A stretch of 6,902 bases of DNA from JBCDIQ01 sp039024295 (lineage in GTDB: Bacteria > Bacteroidota > Bacteroidia > J057). This document shows, piece by piece, positions 1 through 6,833 of the stretch (its first letter is position 1; each line of letters begins with the position of its first letter). The stretch covers positions 1-6,902 of the forward strand of contig JBCDIQ010000321.1 of the NCBI GenBank assembly GCA_039024295.1, given 5' to 3'. The notes beneath the pieces are model-generated. The model saw only the letters and a program-made list of their open reading frames with translations. It ran no database searches and was not told the DNA's origin. A program made the position numbers and the translations under genes.

Positions 1-113
1 GCTCCATTGTTCCCTACCAATCCAAAACTTTCTCCTTTAGGAATGGCTAGCTCCGGGATATCAAGGACCACCTTATCTTTATACTGCTTTTTTATTTGAG
101 TTAATTGGATCAT
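1..113 (-). CDS. ABC transporter ATP-binding protein, N-terminal fragment (cut by window edge)
   Basis: This is the first 37 codons of an ABC ATPase reading leftward; the rest lies outside the window. The translation begins MIQLTQIKKQYKDKVVLDIP and continues through a Gly-Glu-Ser-Phe-Gly-Leu-Val-Gly-Asn-Asn-Gly stretch at about residues 27-37. That is the beginning of a Walker A P-loop, and the window ends just before the expected Gly-Lys-Ser/Thr. Tyr11 sits where the adenine-stacking A-loop aromatic normally lies, so the order A-loop, short strand, P-loop is right for the family. ATG at 113-111 is the only sensible start, because an in-frame TAA lies nine codons upstream (143-141) with no other ATG between. 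There is no Shine-Dalgarno sequence. The gene lies 121 bp downstream of the DUF5687-type membrane protein on the same strand, the usual arrangement for the ATPase that powers such a permease. By family knowledge it would hydrolyse ATP at the cytoplasmic face of the inner membrane. The transported substrate cannot be inferred. Confidence 0.88.
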   Translation of the reverse strand, partial: MIQLTQIKKQYKDKVVLDIPELAIPKGESFGLVGNNG

Positions 114-234
114 AAGAGAACAGGTAATAGGCTTAAGGTTTTAGGTTTTAAGGTTGAAGTGTAGGATTAATTATGCCAAAGGGAAACTATTCTCTATAAC
201 TGTAAACCGAGCACTGTCAACCGTAAACATTGAT
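114..234. repeat. Intergenic spacer with degenerate short repeats
   Basis: This 121-bp gap separates the permease stop from the ATPase start. It holds two sets of short repeats. At 133-155 there is a three-unit tandem: TTAAGGTT, TTAGGTT, TTAAGGTT. At 199-223 two 11-mers, ACTGTAAACCG and ACTGTCAACCG, differ at one base and are spaced 14 bp apart; the second is followed by TAAAC. The stretch ACTGTCAACCGTAAAC (213-228) matches 14 of 16 bases in the spacer at 5103-5118, so the motif is not private to this gap. I see no convincing hairpin terminator or promoter for the ATPase here, so readthrough from the permease promoter is the simplest reading. Function is unknown. Confidence 0.6.
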
Positions 235-1701
235 TCACTTTCTAAATCCGGAAGCGACCAGGTACCGTTTCTGGTTAAATCGCTTCACAGCTTCGTTCAA
301 TAAAAATTTATGGGACAGCAACCCCGCGATTCCAAGTGCTCCCAGCAAGGCAATTCCCCACATCTCCTGGTCATAATACGTGAAGGGCGCAACGACCAAA
401 AGGGGCAACACCATCAAAGGCAGCATCAGGAGGAAGGTATTCAACCCAACCCCTTGGTAGTTAAACATGCTGCTGGCATTAAGGTCTAAAGCCTTGCGGT
501 TGGAAGCCGTGTAGAACAGCAGGAGATGGCCGGATATACCTGCATTGTACACGGCTGCTGCGATGACCACCGCCAGTGCTTGCCAGCCAAAGTAGAGGTA
601 AGGTAGCGTAAACAAAAGATTCAGCACACAACTCATCAGGAAGAAAACATACTTGGATTTAAAAAAGGTGGTCAGAGATAAGTTTTGGCTCAACAACAAA
701 TCAAAATGTTGGCTGTCCCAGCTGAACATGAATTGGCCGTAGGTCATCATGATGAAACCTGTCATCAGAATGCTTGCAAATACAGATGCGATAATGTGCT
801 CTTCGATAGGACCTTTGGTGAAAAATAAGAGTCCATAAAAAGGCATGAAAAACAAGGAGAACATCATGGTTTTGGCTCGCTCGCTACGGGTAAGCAAGCG
901 TAAATCTAATGCCAAAAAACGTCCTAACTCACCAAAGCGGTTCAATAACCGAAATTCACCATTTGCAACCCCTTTCTTACGGCTCTTCTTAAAATCTTCC
1001 AGATATGCATGGTTCAATAGCAAGGAATAATTAAGGTAGTACAGCCCAGTTGCAATAGCCATAGGAATTATTCCCAGTAGAGGCTGATTAAATATAAATT
1101 GAATCAAGTCCCCTGAAAGGACACCAGCTGACAACCAACCCATAGTGTCTCCCACTACACACATTAATAACACAACACCAACTGCGGGGATCACCCAGGA
1201 TCGCTTGACCGATTGACGCTTTATAAACATTACCAGAAAATTGTTACACAAGATCAATCCAACCAACGCCAGGGTCCACATGATACCAGCCAGTTGTCCG
1301 TAAGCAGGTCCAACAGCCATGATGGCAAAGGGAATCACCAGCAACAAGGGAAGCAAGTTGTAGGCGGAAGAGATCGTACGTCCCAAGAGGAAATGCACTA
1401 TCTTCCTTCGGCTCACGGGTAAGGTCAAATAAGGCTTTATGCTCATGGCAGGCACATCCTGCAGGTAATACCTAAACATGAACATGGAACCCAGGTAGTA
1501 GAGGATTTTGCTGTTAAATACCTGCACAGGGTCGGCATCCGGGTATATTTCCAACAACAATTCATCCATAAAAAACCCCAGGACCAACAGGTTCAGCAGC
1601 ATATAAGCGACAAAAATGCCCAGGATGATCCCGATCCCCAGGCTGCGTCCCCACATGGGAGAACGGCGCATTTCTAACCAACGATGTTTAATCAGCCACA
1701 T
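235..1701 (-). CDS. DUF5687-type multi-spanning membrane protein, probable ABC exporter permease
   Basis: This is a 488-residue integral inner-membrane protein. I count about 11-12 hydrophobic segments, near residues 21-45, 112-130, 137-160, 168-188, 205-226, 277-293, 302-325, 351-371, 374-398, 421-441 and 447-464, plus a weaker one near 61-80. The N-terminus, MWLIKHRWLEMRRSPMWGRS, is a basic amphipathic cytoplasmic lead-in. A basic stretch at 232-278 forms the central cytoplasmic loop and divides the protein into two halves. Two motifs recall the Bacteroidota DUF5687 family: a Leu-Pro-Val-Ser-Arg-Arg-Lys-Ile-Val-His-Phe segment at 94-104, and Trp-Asp-Ser-Gln-His-Phe-Asp at 328-334. Length fits that family. 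An ABC ATPase begins 121 bp downstream on the same strand, supporting a role as the membrane part of an exporter. The ATG at 1701-1699 lies about 55 bases downstream of a TAAATTTG element. The family assignment is from memory of family features, not a search. The substrate is unknown. Confidence 0.8.
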   Translation of the reverse strand: MWLIKHRWLEMRRSPMWGRSLGIGIILGIFVAYMLLNLLVLGFFMDELLLEIYPDADPVQVFNSKILYYLGSMFMFRYYLQDVPAMSIKPYLTLPVSRRKIVHFLLGRTISSAYNLLPLLLVIPFAIMAVGPAYGQLAGIMWTLALVGLILCNNFLVMFIKRQSVKRSWVIPAVGVVLLMCVVGDTMGWLSAGVLSGDLIQFIFNQPLLGIIPMAIATGLYYLNYSLLLNHAYLEDFKKSRKKGVANGEFRLLNRFGELGRFLALDLRLLTRSERAKTMMFSLFFMPFYGLLFFTKGPIEEHIIASVFASILMTGFIMMTYGQFMFSWDSQHFDLLLSQNLSLTTFFKSKYVFFLMSCVLNLLFTLPYLYFGWQALAVVIAAAVYNAGISGHLLLFYTASNRKALDLNASSMFNYQGVGLNTFLLMLPLMVLPLLVVAPFTYYDQEMWGIALLGALGIAGLLSHKFLLNEAVKRFNQKRYLVASGFRK

Positions 1702-1756
1702 GTATTCGTGAATCTCAAAGAGGAAACTTGAAAAGAGGAAAAGAAAAGACTCTCAG

Positions 1757-1764
1757 CAAATTTA
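1757..1764 (-). promoter_or_regulatory. Bacteroidota-type -7 element upstream of the permease gene
   Basis: Read on the minus strand this is TAAATTTG, an exact match to the TAnnTTTG -7 consensus of the Bacteroidota housekeeping sigma factor. Transcription would begin near 1750, giving a leader of about 50 nt before the ATG at 1701. The leader is pyrimidine-rich and carries TTTCCTCTTT twice (plus-strand AAAGAGGAAA at 1717-1726 and 1732-1741). I find no well-spaced TTTG -33 element, so the call rests on the -7 motif and its position. Confidence 0.4.
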
Positions 1765-1882
1765 GTAGCAACAGGAGGTATTTTCTTACAGTAACAAGAA
1801 AAAAACTGCCTTCCCGACCGGATTATTCCTTCTCATCCTGCAATCTTCCACATTTACCCGCTCTATTTACCAGAATCCCTAA

Positions 1883-1890
1883 TATTTTCG
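1883..1890 (+). promoter_or_regulatory. Weak candidate -7 element for the TPR gene
   Basis: TATTTTCG matches TAnnTTTG at all but one defined position and lies within an AT-rich patch about 88 bp before the TPR start codon, implying a leader of roughly 80 nt. A second candidate, CAGGTTTG at 1914-1921, also has one mismatch. Neither has an obvious TTTG -33 partner, and I cannot choose between them from sequence alone. Confidence 0.22.
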
Positions 1891-1977
1891 TTAAATGGAA
1901 GATAAAACCAGAGCAGGTTTGTAAAAATGTTCAAAAAGCCCTTAGCTTAGGTGCCCATTCCCAACAAACACCCCTAT

Positions 1978-4900
1978 ATGAAAAACCTCCTCCTATTGAG
2001 TCTGCTGTTGGTTCAGCTTCATGGCTGGAGCCAATTGCCGATGTACCACGACCCGTATCGACAGTACAAGGATGCCCTGGAATTATTTGAAAAAGAAAAG
2101 TATGGTGCCGCACAGGAAAAATTCGATGAGTTCCTGATGAGTGAGGGGTATCAGTATTACGACAATAGCAATGAACTCAATGCCAACGCCCGATTTTACC
2201 AGGCAATTTGCGCCTATCAATTAGATCGGTTTGATGCAGAGAACCTGTTGTCGGGTTTTGTGGCGCAGTTTCCGGAAAACACCAAAAACCTGGAGGCAGC
2301 TTTTTACCTGGGAAAACTCCACTTTGAGCAATCCCGCTTTCAAAAGTCGATCAAAGCCCTCGAAATGGTGTATACCTCCCCTCGTGCCGATATGGATCGC
2401 GCGGGAGAAACTGCCTTTATGTTGGGATACAGCCACTTTCAACTGAACCAGCCTGAAAGGGCCAAGCCCTACCTCAATACAGCTGCAGCAGATACCGAAT
2501 ATGGGGAAGCCGCCAAGTACTATCAGGCCATCATTTACTACCAGCAGGAGGATTACTACGCGGCCTATGCAGCATTCAAAGAATTGCAAAATTCCCCCAC
2601 CTATGGGCGTGATACCCGGATCTACCTTGCCAACACCATGCTCCTCCTTCGGAAATACGATGAGCTGTTCTTACTGGCAGATGAACTGGACCGTGACCCA
2701 CGACTTAAGCGGCGAGATGCGCAGGTATTTTTCATCGTGGCCAATGCCAGCTTTGAGCAGGAGAGATTTGCCAAAGCGGGGGAATATTTTGGGCTTTACC
2801 TCCAGAATGGTGGCAAACTCAGCCGGACGGGTTATTTCCGTTACGGGTATTCTTATTACGACAACGAAGAATATCGGGAGGCTATTCCCATGTTTCAGAA
2901 GGTCTTAACAGCAAAGGATTCGCTTACCCAGATTGCCTCCTACTATTTGGGCTTTTGTTATTTGGTGGAAAATGACAAGCCCAATGCACGGGTAGCCTTC
3001 TTCAAAGCGGCAAGTGCTCAGGCCCCTTATAACGAGACGATACGAGAAGATGCCTTGTACCAGTACGCAAAACTGGCCTTCGAAACAAAGTATTACGAAA
3101 AATCCCTTCAGGCCATCGAAATATTGGAGCGAGAATATCCCATGGCCATGTACCAGCAAGAGATCAAAGGGCTAAAGGGCGAGATCCTGCTGTATTCCAA
3201 GAATTACCCACGTGCGATTGAGTACCTGGAGTCCATCCCCTTGACTTCTCCACGAACGCGTGAAGCCTATCAGAAGGCATGTTTTTTCTATGGGACCAAG
3301 CTGTATGAGAAAAAAGAATTTGTCCAGGCGGAGACGTTTTTCAACAAATCATTGGCCAATGCGTACGACCGCGACCTCGCCCTTTCCTCTCAATATTGGC
3401 TGGGAGAAGCGCGGTTTCGCCAGGAAAAGTACGACCTAGCTGCTGCAGCTTTTAATTCCTACCGCACCCAACCCCGGGCAGCCAAACATGATCAATATGC
3501 CATGGCAAGCTATGGACTCGCTTGGACCTATTTTAAACAGAAAAAATACACCTCTGCCCTTAGCAACTTTGAAGATTTTATCGCCTTGAGCGGGCGGGAT
3601 ACCGATGCACGCTACATGGTAGATGCCTACCTCCGCTCGGGGGATTGCCTGTTCCTGAAACGAGAATACACCAAAGCTAACACCTACTACCAGCGGGTAG
3701 CAGATTTCCGGTATACCTATGTGGATTATGCGTTCTACCAGATTGCAGAAGGGTACTATCGTCAGGCAAATTATACGGCCTCTGTTGGTACCTTCGAGAA
3801 GGTCATTGCCAATTTCCGGCGCTCCGACCTCAGAGACGATGCCCTCAACCGGATTTCGGACATTTATGCCACCTGGCTAAAGGATTATGGCAAGGCAAAG
3901 CTGTACGCCAAACTTCTGGTGTCTGATTACCCGAGGTCCACCCTGGCACCTGCCGCTTACAACCGATTGGCTTTGGCAGCCTATTACACCAATGACGAGC
4001 AAGCGGCAATCGGATACTTCAAAAAGGTATTGTCCGACTACAGCTTTGATGCTGAGAATTCCCAGATTGCCCTGGACAACCTTTCTTCTCTCCTGCCCGG
4101 TGCTGAGTTTGACAAGGTGCTGCGCGATTACAAAGCGCAAAATCCGCAGTACAACGAAAACCTTGCGGAGATAACCTTTAACACGGGCATGGATCGGTAT
4201 TTTGACAATAATTTCAGCGCAGCCTCTCTGCAGTTTTCCAGCTACATTCGGGACTATCCCAAGGGTCCACGCTACTTTGAAGCTCTGCTCTATCGGGCAA
4301 GATGTTTTAAAGAGTTGAAGCAGCTCGAAAACTCATTGGATGACTACAACAAAGTCTACCAGGCTACGCCTCAAAATGAGTTTACCAACGTGGCCCTGGG
4401 AGAAGCTGCTGACATCAAGTTTGAGCAGCAAAAATACCAAAGTGCGTTACAGCTGTTCAAAATGCTGGAGCAGTCTTCAAGCACAGTTGAGAACCAATCT
4501 CAAGCAGTGTTGGGCATCGCGAAGTGCTACCAGGCCATGGGGCAGTATGAAGAAGCCGAAAAAGTGCTCGCCCCCTTGGCCATCAATGAGCAGGTGGACA
4601 GCTATACCCGCAATAAGGCCAAGCTGGAAATCGGCATTTCGCAGTACTACACGAATCGACTGAATGAAGCCCTGCTCACCTTAAGGGAAGTTCAGCTCAA
4701 TAGCACCACGGAATTCGGCGCCCGCGCCCAGTATATGATCACCCGAATTCTGTATGACCAGGGCAAATACGACGATTCCAAGCAAGCAGGACTGTTTCTT
4801 CAGAATAATTACCCCACTTACAACTACTGGAAAGCCAAGGCGTTTGTGGTCGTGGCCCGATCGGATTACTCGAAAGGCGACTACTTCCAGGCGAAGGGCG

Positions 4901-5016
4901 TGCTGGAAAGCCTGATTGCCGAATCTAGGTTTAATGACATCACCCAGGAAGCGCAAGAGCTTCTCAACAAAATTGTGGACGAAGAGCTGCAATCGCAGCA
5001 GCAGGGCGGGAAATAG
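1978..5016 (+). CDS. Secreted tetratricopeptide-repeat (TPR) protein, 1,012 aa
   Basis: This large exported protein is built almost wholly of degenerate TPR-like helical hairpins. The N-terminus MKNLLLLSLLLVQLHGWS followed by Gln19 is a signal peptide with likely cleavage after Ser18; it has no lipobox Cys, so it is not a lipoprotein. Repeats run from about residue 28 to near the C-terminus, with recurring Tyr-Tyr, Ala-x-x-x-Phe and Tyr-x-x-A-x-x-x-F patterns, for example at 176-209. The tail is Gln-rich and ends in Gly-Gly-Lys. Such proteins are scaffolds for protein-protein contacts, here in the periplasm or at the outer membrane. Overall length, the N-terminal repeat unit and a C-terminal block containing Lys-Ala-Phe-Val-Val-Val-Ala-Arg resemble a ~1,000-residue TPR family I recall from Bacteroidota. 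The ATG at 1978 was chosen over an in-frame GTG at 1951 because it puts the signal peptide at the N-terminus; a TAG directly precedes that GTG. There is no Shine-Dalgarno sequence. The next gene downstream encodes an outer-membrane barrel. No specific function is assignable. Confidence 0.9.
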   Translation: MKNLLLLSLLLVQLHGWSQLPMYHDPYRQYKDALELFEKEKYGAAQEKFDEFLMSEGYQYYDNSNELNANARFYQAICAYQLDRFDAENLLSGFVAQFPENTKNLEAAFYLGKLHFEQSRFQKSIKALEMVYTSPRADMDRAGETAFMLGYSHFQLNQPERAKPYLNTAAADTEYGEAAKYYQAIIYYQQEDYYAAYAAFKELQNSPTYGRDTRIYLANTMLLLRKYDELFLLADELDRDPRLKRRDAQVFFIVANASFEQERFAKAGEYFGLYLQNGGKLSRTGYFRYGYSYYDNEEYREAIPMFQKVLTAKDSLTQIASYYLGFCYLVENDKPNARVAFFKAASAQAPYNETIREDALYQYAKLAFETKYYEKSLQAIEILEREYPMAMYQQEIKGLKGEILLYSKNYPRAIEYLESIPLTSPRTREAYQKACFFYGTKLYEKKEFVQAETFFNKSLANAYDRDLALSSQYWLGEARFRQEKYDLAAAAFNSYRTQPRAAKHDQYAMASYGLAWTYFKQKKYTSALSNFEDFIALSGRDTDARYMVDAYLRSGDCLFLKREYTKANTYYQRVADFRYTYVDYAFYQIAEGYYRQANYTASVGTFEKVIANFRRSDLRDDALNRISDIYATWLKDYGKAKLYAKLLVSDYPRSTLAPAAYNRLALAAYYTNDEQAAIGYFKKVLSDYSFDAENSQIALDNLSSLLPGAEFDKVLRDYKAQNPQYNENLAEITFNTGMDRYFDNNFSAASLQFSSYIRDYPKGPRYFEALLYRARCFKELKQLENSLDDYNKVYQATPQNEFTNVALGEAADIKFEQQKYQSALQLFKMLEQSSSTVENQSQAVLGIAKCYQAMGQYEEAEKVLAPLAINEQVDSYTRNKAKLEIGISQYYTNRLNEALLTLREVQLNSTTEFGARAQYMITRILYDQGKYDDSKQAGLFLQNNYPTYNYWKAKAFVVVARSDYSKGDYFQAKGVLESLIAESRFNDITQEAQELLNKIVDEELQSQQQGGK

Positions 5017-5077
5017 GTGTTAGCTAATAAGTGATAGGCGATAAACTTTAGGCTTAGAACTGTTGAGCGAAGCGAAA

Positions 5078-5092
5078 TCCCGCATAGCGGGA
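5078..5092. repeat. Short perfect inverted repeat (6-bp stem, 3-nt loop)
   Basis: TCCCGC-ATA-GCGGGA forms a GC-rich hairpin 62 bp after the TPR stop. On the plus strand it is followed by a run of A rather than T, so it is not a standard intrinsic terminator for the TPR gene. On the minus strand only TTT follows. It could stabilise the 3' end of the TPR transcript or be part of a repeat unit, since it sits beside the ACTGGCAACCG motif. Confidence 0.5.
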
Positions 5093-5102
5093 AAAACCGT
5101 GA

Positions 5103-5118
5103 ACTGGCAACCGAAAAC
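5103..5118. repeat. Second copy of the ACTG-CAACCG intergenic motif
   Basis: ACTGGCAACCGAAAAC matches ACTGTCAACCGTAAAC at 213-228 at 14 of 16 positions in the same orientation. Both copies lie in non-coding spacers downstream of a gene end. It is preceded by AACCGTGA, so as in the left copy AACCG-like and ACTG-like pieces alternate. Confidence 0.45.
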
Positions 5119-5123
5119 TTCTT

Positions 5124-5131
5124 TAATTTTG
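5124..5131 (+). promoter_or_regulatory. Bacteroidota-type -7 element immediately before the barrel gene
   Basis: TAATTTTG is an exact match to TAnnTTTG. It ends only nine bases before the ATG at 5141, so a start site at the usual distance would fall within about 2-5 nt of the start codon, giving an almost leaderless mRNA. I see no TTTG -33 motif at the usual spacing. The barrel gene may instead, or also, be transcribed by readthrough from the TPR gene. Confidence 0.4.
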
Positions 5132-5140
5132 ACAATATCC

Positions 5141-6808
5141 ATGAAAAATATACAGCTTCTTTTATCGATAGCACTTCTCCTGGCAGGAAGCGCTTTTTCC
5201 CAGAATGATCCCCTGGGAGACAAGGACAAATTCACCCTGGAAAATGAGCGGATTGAAGATGTGATCACGAGTGATAAGCCCTACCTGCCGCTGCCGGCGG
5301 AGGAAATACAGACCCGCGACAGTTCAGCCATGATGTACAACTCCCAAGAGGTGTATGTGGAAACGGACTTCCAGCCTGCTCCGCCCAATCCTGTTTCCTG
5401 GAAGACTGAAGATAAAACCAATCCTTACAACAATTACGTAAAGGCGGGACTTGGCAGGTACATCACACCATTGTTTCAACTGTACCTACACCAGGGAATT
5501 GGCGAAGAATATGATTACGGATTGAACTTCACCCACCTTTCTGCCCACGATGATGCCATCACCTACCGTAGGTTTCGGGAAGATTATGGCACGTTCACAG
5601 CAGGCTACCTGACGGCAGATCACAAATATGTGGGCAAAGTGAATGTGTACAATACCACCTATTTCCCTTATGCAGACTCCATCCTGAATTTTGGAGATAC
5701 CTTGCCCGACACTCAAGTTGACAGGTTAGAGGACAGCCTTCGGACAGGCTTTACCCAGCTAGGCGTTTCCGCTAACATGATTCGCAACTACGTGCCTGAC
5801 CAGCAAATCAATTATAACCTGGGCTTGAACCTCGAGCTTTTCACCGGGCGGCTGGACACCCGTGAATTTCACGCCACCCTATCCCCTACTGGTAGCTACA
5901 AATTCAATGATGACCTGAACCTGGATTTGGGTTCAGATTTCACCTTCACCTCAGCACGAATCGACTCTCAGGGCCAGACCCGGGTATTTATGGACCTCGG
6001 TCCTATGTTGAGGTACATCGGTGATGCCTTTGAGGTAAAAGGTGGATTTCGATTCAACTTTTACAACAACAATGCAGATACCGCATCTCAAACCGCCTTC
6101 GTTCCCTTGGTAGAATTCCGGTACTATGTGGTTCCCAATGAGGTCACGGCCTTTGCAGGTTTCAGTGGCGGTATGACCTACAACCGCTACTTTGACATGG
6201 CCCGAACTAATCGCTTCCTAAGCAACGAAATAGTGATTCGCCCAACCATCGAGCTGATGAACATCTATGCAGGGGTGAGCGGCAATTATACAGAGCGACT
6301 AGACTACAACGCAAAAGTGAGCTACCGCCGCGTGGAGGATCAGTTGATTTTTGTTGCCCCTGAAAACGGTACCACCTTCCAGGCCGTTTATGACTCCCTC
6401 ATGACCGACATTGGGTTGGAGCTAGAAGCAAACTATGACCTACTCAAAGAGTTGAAGGTTGGTACCCGCTTGGAATACCACATCTTTAATACCAGCCAGG
6501 TGGAGGAATTCTTCCACGCCACGCCCCTTACCTTGGGCGTCTATGGGGCTTACGTTTGGCAAGAAAAGCTTACTGTGGCAGCTGAACTCAATTCATTCAG
6601 TCCCACACCTATGGCCCTGGATGGTGAAGGGGAAGTCATCGAGCGTTCAACCTTTGTGGACATGAACCTGAGTGCCGATTACCGTCTAGGGGAACGATTC
6701 TCTATCTGGGCGGAGTTCAACAACCTCTTCAACGGCAACTGGCAGCGCTGGTACAATTACGATGAGCGGCCGCTGGATTTCAAGGCTGGGGCGACGTTTG
6801 TGTTTTAG
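5141..6808 (+). CDS. Outer-membrane beta-barrel protein, TonB-receptor-like without plug domain
   Basis: This is a 555-residue exported outer-membrane protein. The signal peptide MKNIQLLLSIALLLAGSAFS is followed by Gln21. A polar, Pro-rich, low-structure segment follows (about 21-90). A conserved-looking Pro-Tyr-Asn-Asn-Tyr-Val-Lys-Ala-Gly-Leu-Gly block (95-105) opens the barrel. From there to the end, alternating polar/hydrophobic strands with aromatic girdles and loops rich in Asp, Asn and Gly are typical of a beta-barrel. The C-terminal strands include Phe-Asn-Asn-Leu-Phe-Asn (526-531) and Gln-Arg-Trp-Tyr-Asn-Tyr (535-540), and the last residue is Phe; both are hallmarks of TonB-dependent receptor barrels. 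However, only about 75 residues lie between signal peptide and barrel, too few for a ~150-residue plug, and no carboxypeptidase-like domain is present. ATG at 5141 was chosen because it starts the signal peptide. The gene lies 124 bp after the TPR gene, and I recall a similar pairing in other Bacteroidota. Transport ability is doubtful without a plug. Confidence 0.82.
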   Translation: MKNIQLLLSIALLLAGSAFSQNDPLGDKDKFTLENERIEDVITSDKPYLPLPAEEIQTRDSSAMMYNSQEVYVETDFQPAPPNPVSWKTEDKTNPYNNYVKAGLGRYITPLFQLYLHQGIGEEYDYGLNFTHLSAHDDAITYRRFREDYGTFTAGYLTADHKYVGKVNVYNTTYFPYADSILNFGDTLPDTQVDRLEDSLRTGFTQLGVSANMIRNYVPDQQINYNLGLNLELFTGRLDTREFHATLSPTGSYKFNDDLNLDLGSDFTFTSARIDSQGQTRVFMDLGPMLRYIGDAFEVKGGFRFNFYNNNADTASQTAFVPLVEFRYYVVPNEVTAFAGFSGGMTYNRYFDMARTNRFLSNEIVIRPTIELMNIYAGVSGNYTERLDYNAKVSYRRVEDQLIFVAPENGTTFQAVYDSLMTDIGLELEANYDLLKELKVGTRLEYHIFNTSQVEEFFHATPLTLGVYGAYVWQEKLTVAAELNSFSPTPMALDGEGEVIERSTFVDMNLSADYRLGERFSIWAEFNNLFNGNWQRWYNYDERPLDFKAGATFVF

Positions 6809-6833
6809 GGAGAGAGGTGAAAATATAATTATC

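Larger units (their letters stand above)
1702..1977. other. Divergent intergenic region between permease and TPR genes
   Basis: This 276-bp stretch separates two divergently transcribed genes and must hold promoters for both. The permease side has the TAAATTTG element at 1757-1764. The TPR side has only weak candidates: TATTTTCG at 1883-1890 and CAGGTTTG at 1914-1921. The open frames that cross it on either strand have no start signals, run into the neighbouring genes and do not look like proteins. I see no clear operator-like palindrome. Confidence 0.6.
5017..5140. other. Spacer between TPR and barrel genes, with hairpin and repeat motif
   Basis: This 124-bp spacer is not coding. Its first part is rich in TAG/TAA-like triplets (5021-5057), the middle has a GCGAAGCGAAA stretch and a short perfect hairpin (5078-5092), and then comes ACTGGCAACCGAAAAC (5103-5118), a 14/16 match to the left-hand spacer. 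A promoter-like TAATTTTG lies just before the barrel gene. An open frame in phase with the barrel crosses part of it from a TTG at 5063, but its 26 residues do not look like protein and would hide the signal peptide. Confidence 0.6.

Noticed and set aside
845..1422. Short plus-strand frames antisense to the permease
   Set aside because: They lie within a convincing membrane-protein gene, and their Lys/Ser/Gln-rich products look like reverse-strand artefacts.
1951..1977. GTG start nine codons upstream of the TPR gene
   Set aside because: It would add a polar, Pro-rich stretch before an otherwise perfect signal peptide, and it directly follows an in-frame TAG. ATG at 1978 explains the protein better.
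1728..2090. Plus-strand frame crossing the divergent intergenic region
   Set aside because: It overlaps the TPR gene's start in another frame, contains promoter-like DNA, and has low-complexity, unprotein-like composition.
2221..2589. Minus-strand frame inside the TPR gene
   Set aside because: It lies wholly within a convincing coding gene, and the sequence has no domain or export features. It is a reverse-strand shadow, as are those at 2905-3159, 3877-4140 and 4681-4992.
1978..5016. DNA-level tandem repeats or a CRISPR-like array
   Set aside because: The periodicity is at the protein level (TPR hairpins). The repeats are diverged in DNA and have no constant repeat/spacer structure.
5078..5095. 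Intrinsic terminator for the TPR gene
   Set aside because: The hairpin is followed by A residues, not a T-tract, on the plus strand, so it is listed only as an inverted repeat.
5063..5140. TTG start extending the barrel protein by 26 residues
   Set aside because: The extension translates the hairpin and repeat spacer and would bury the signal peptide that starts at 5141.
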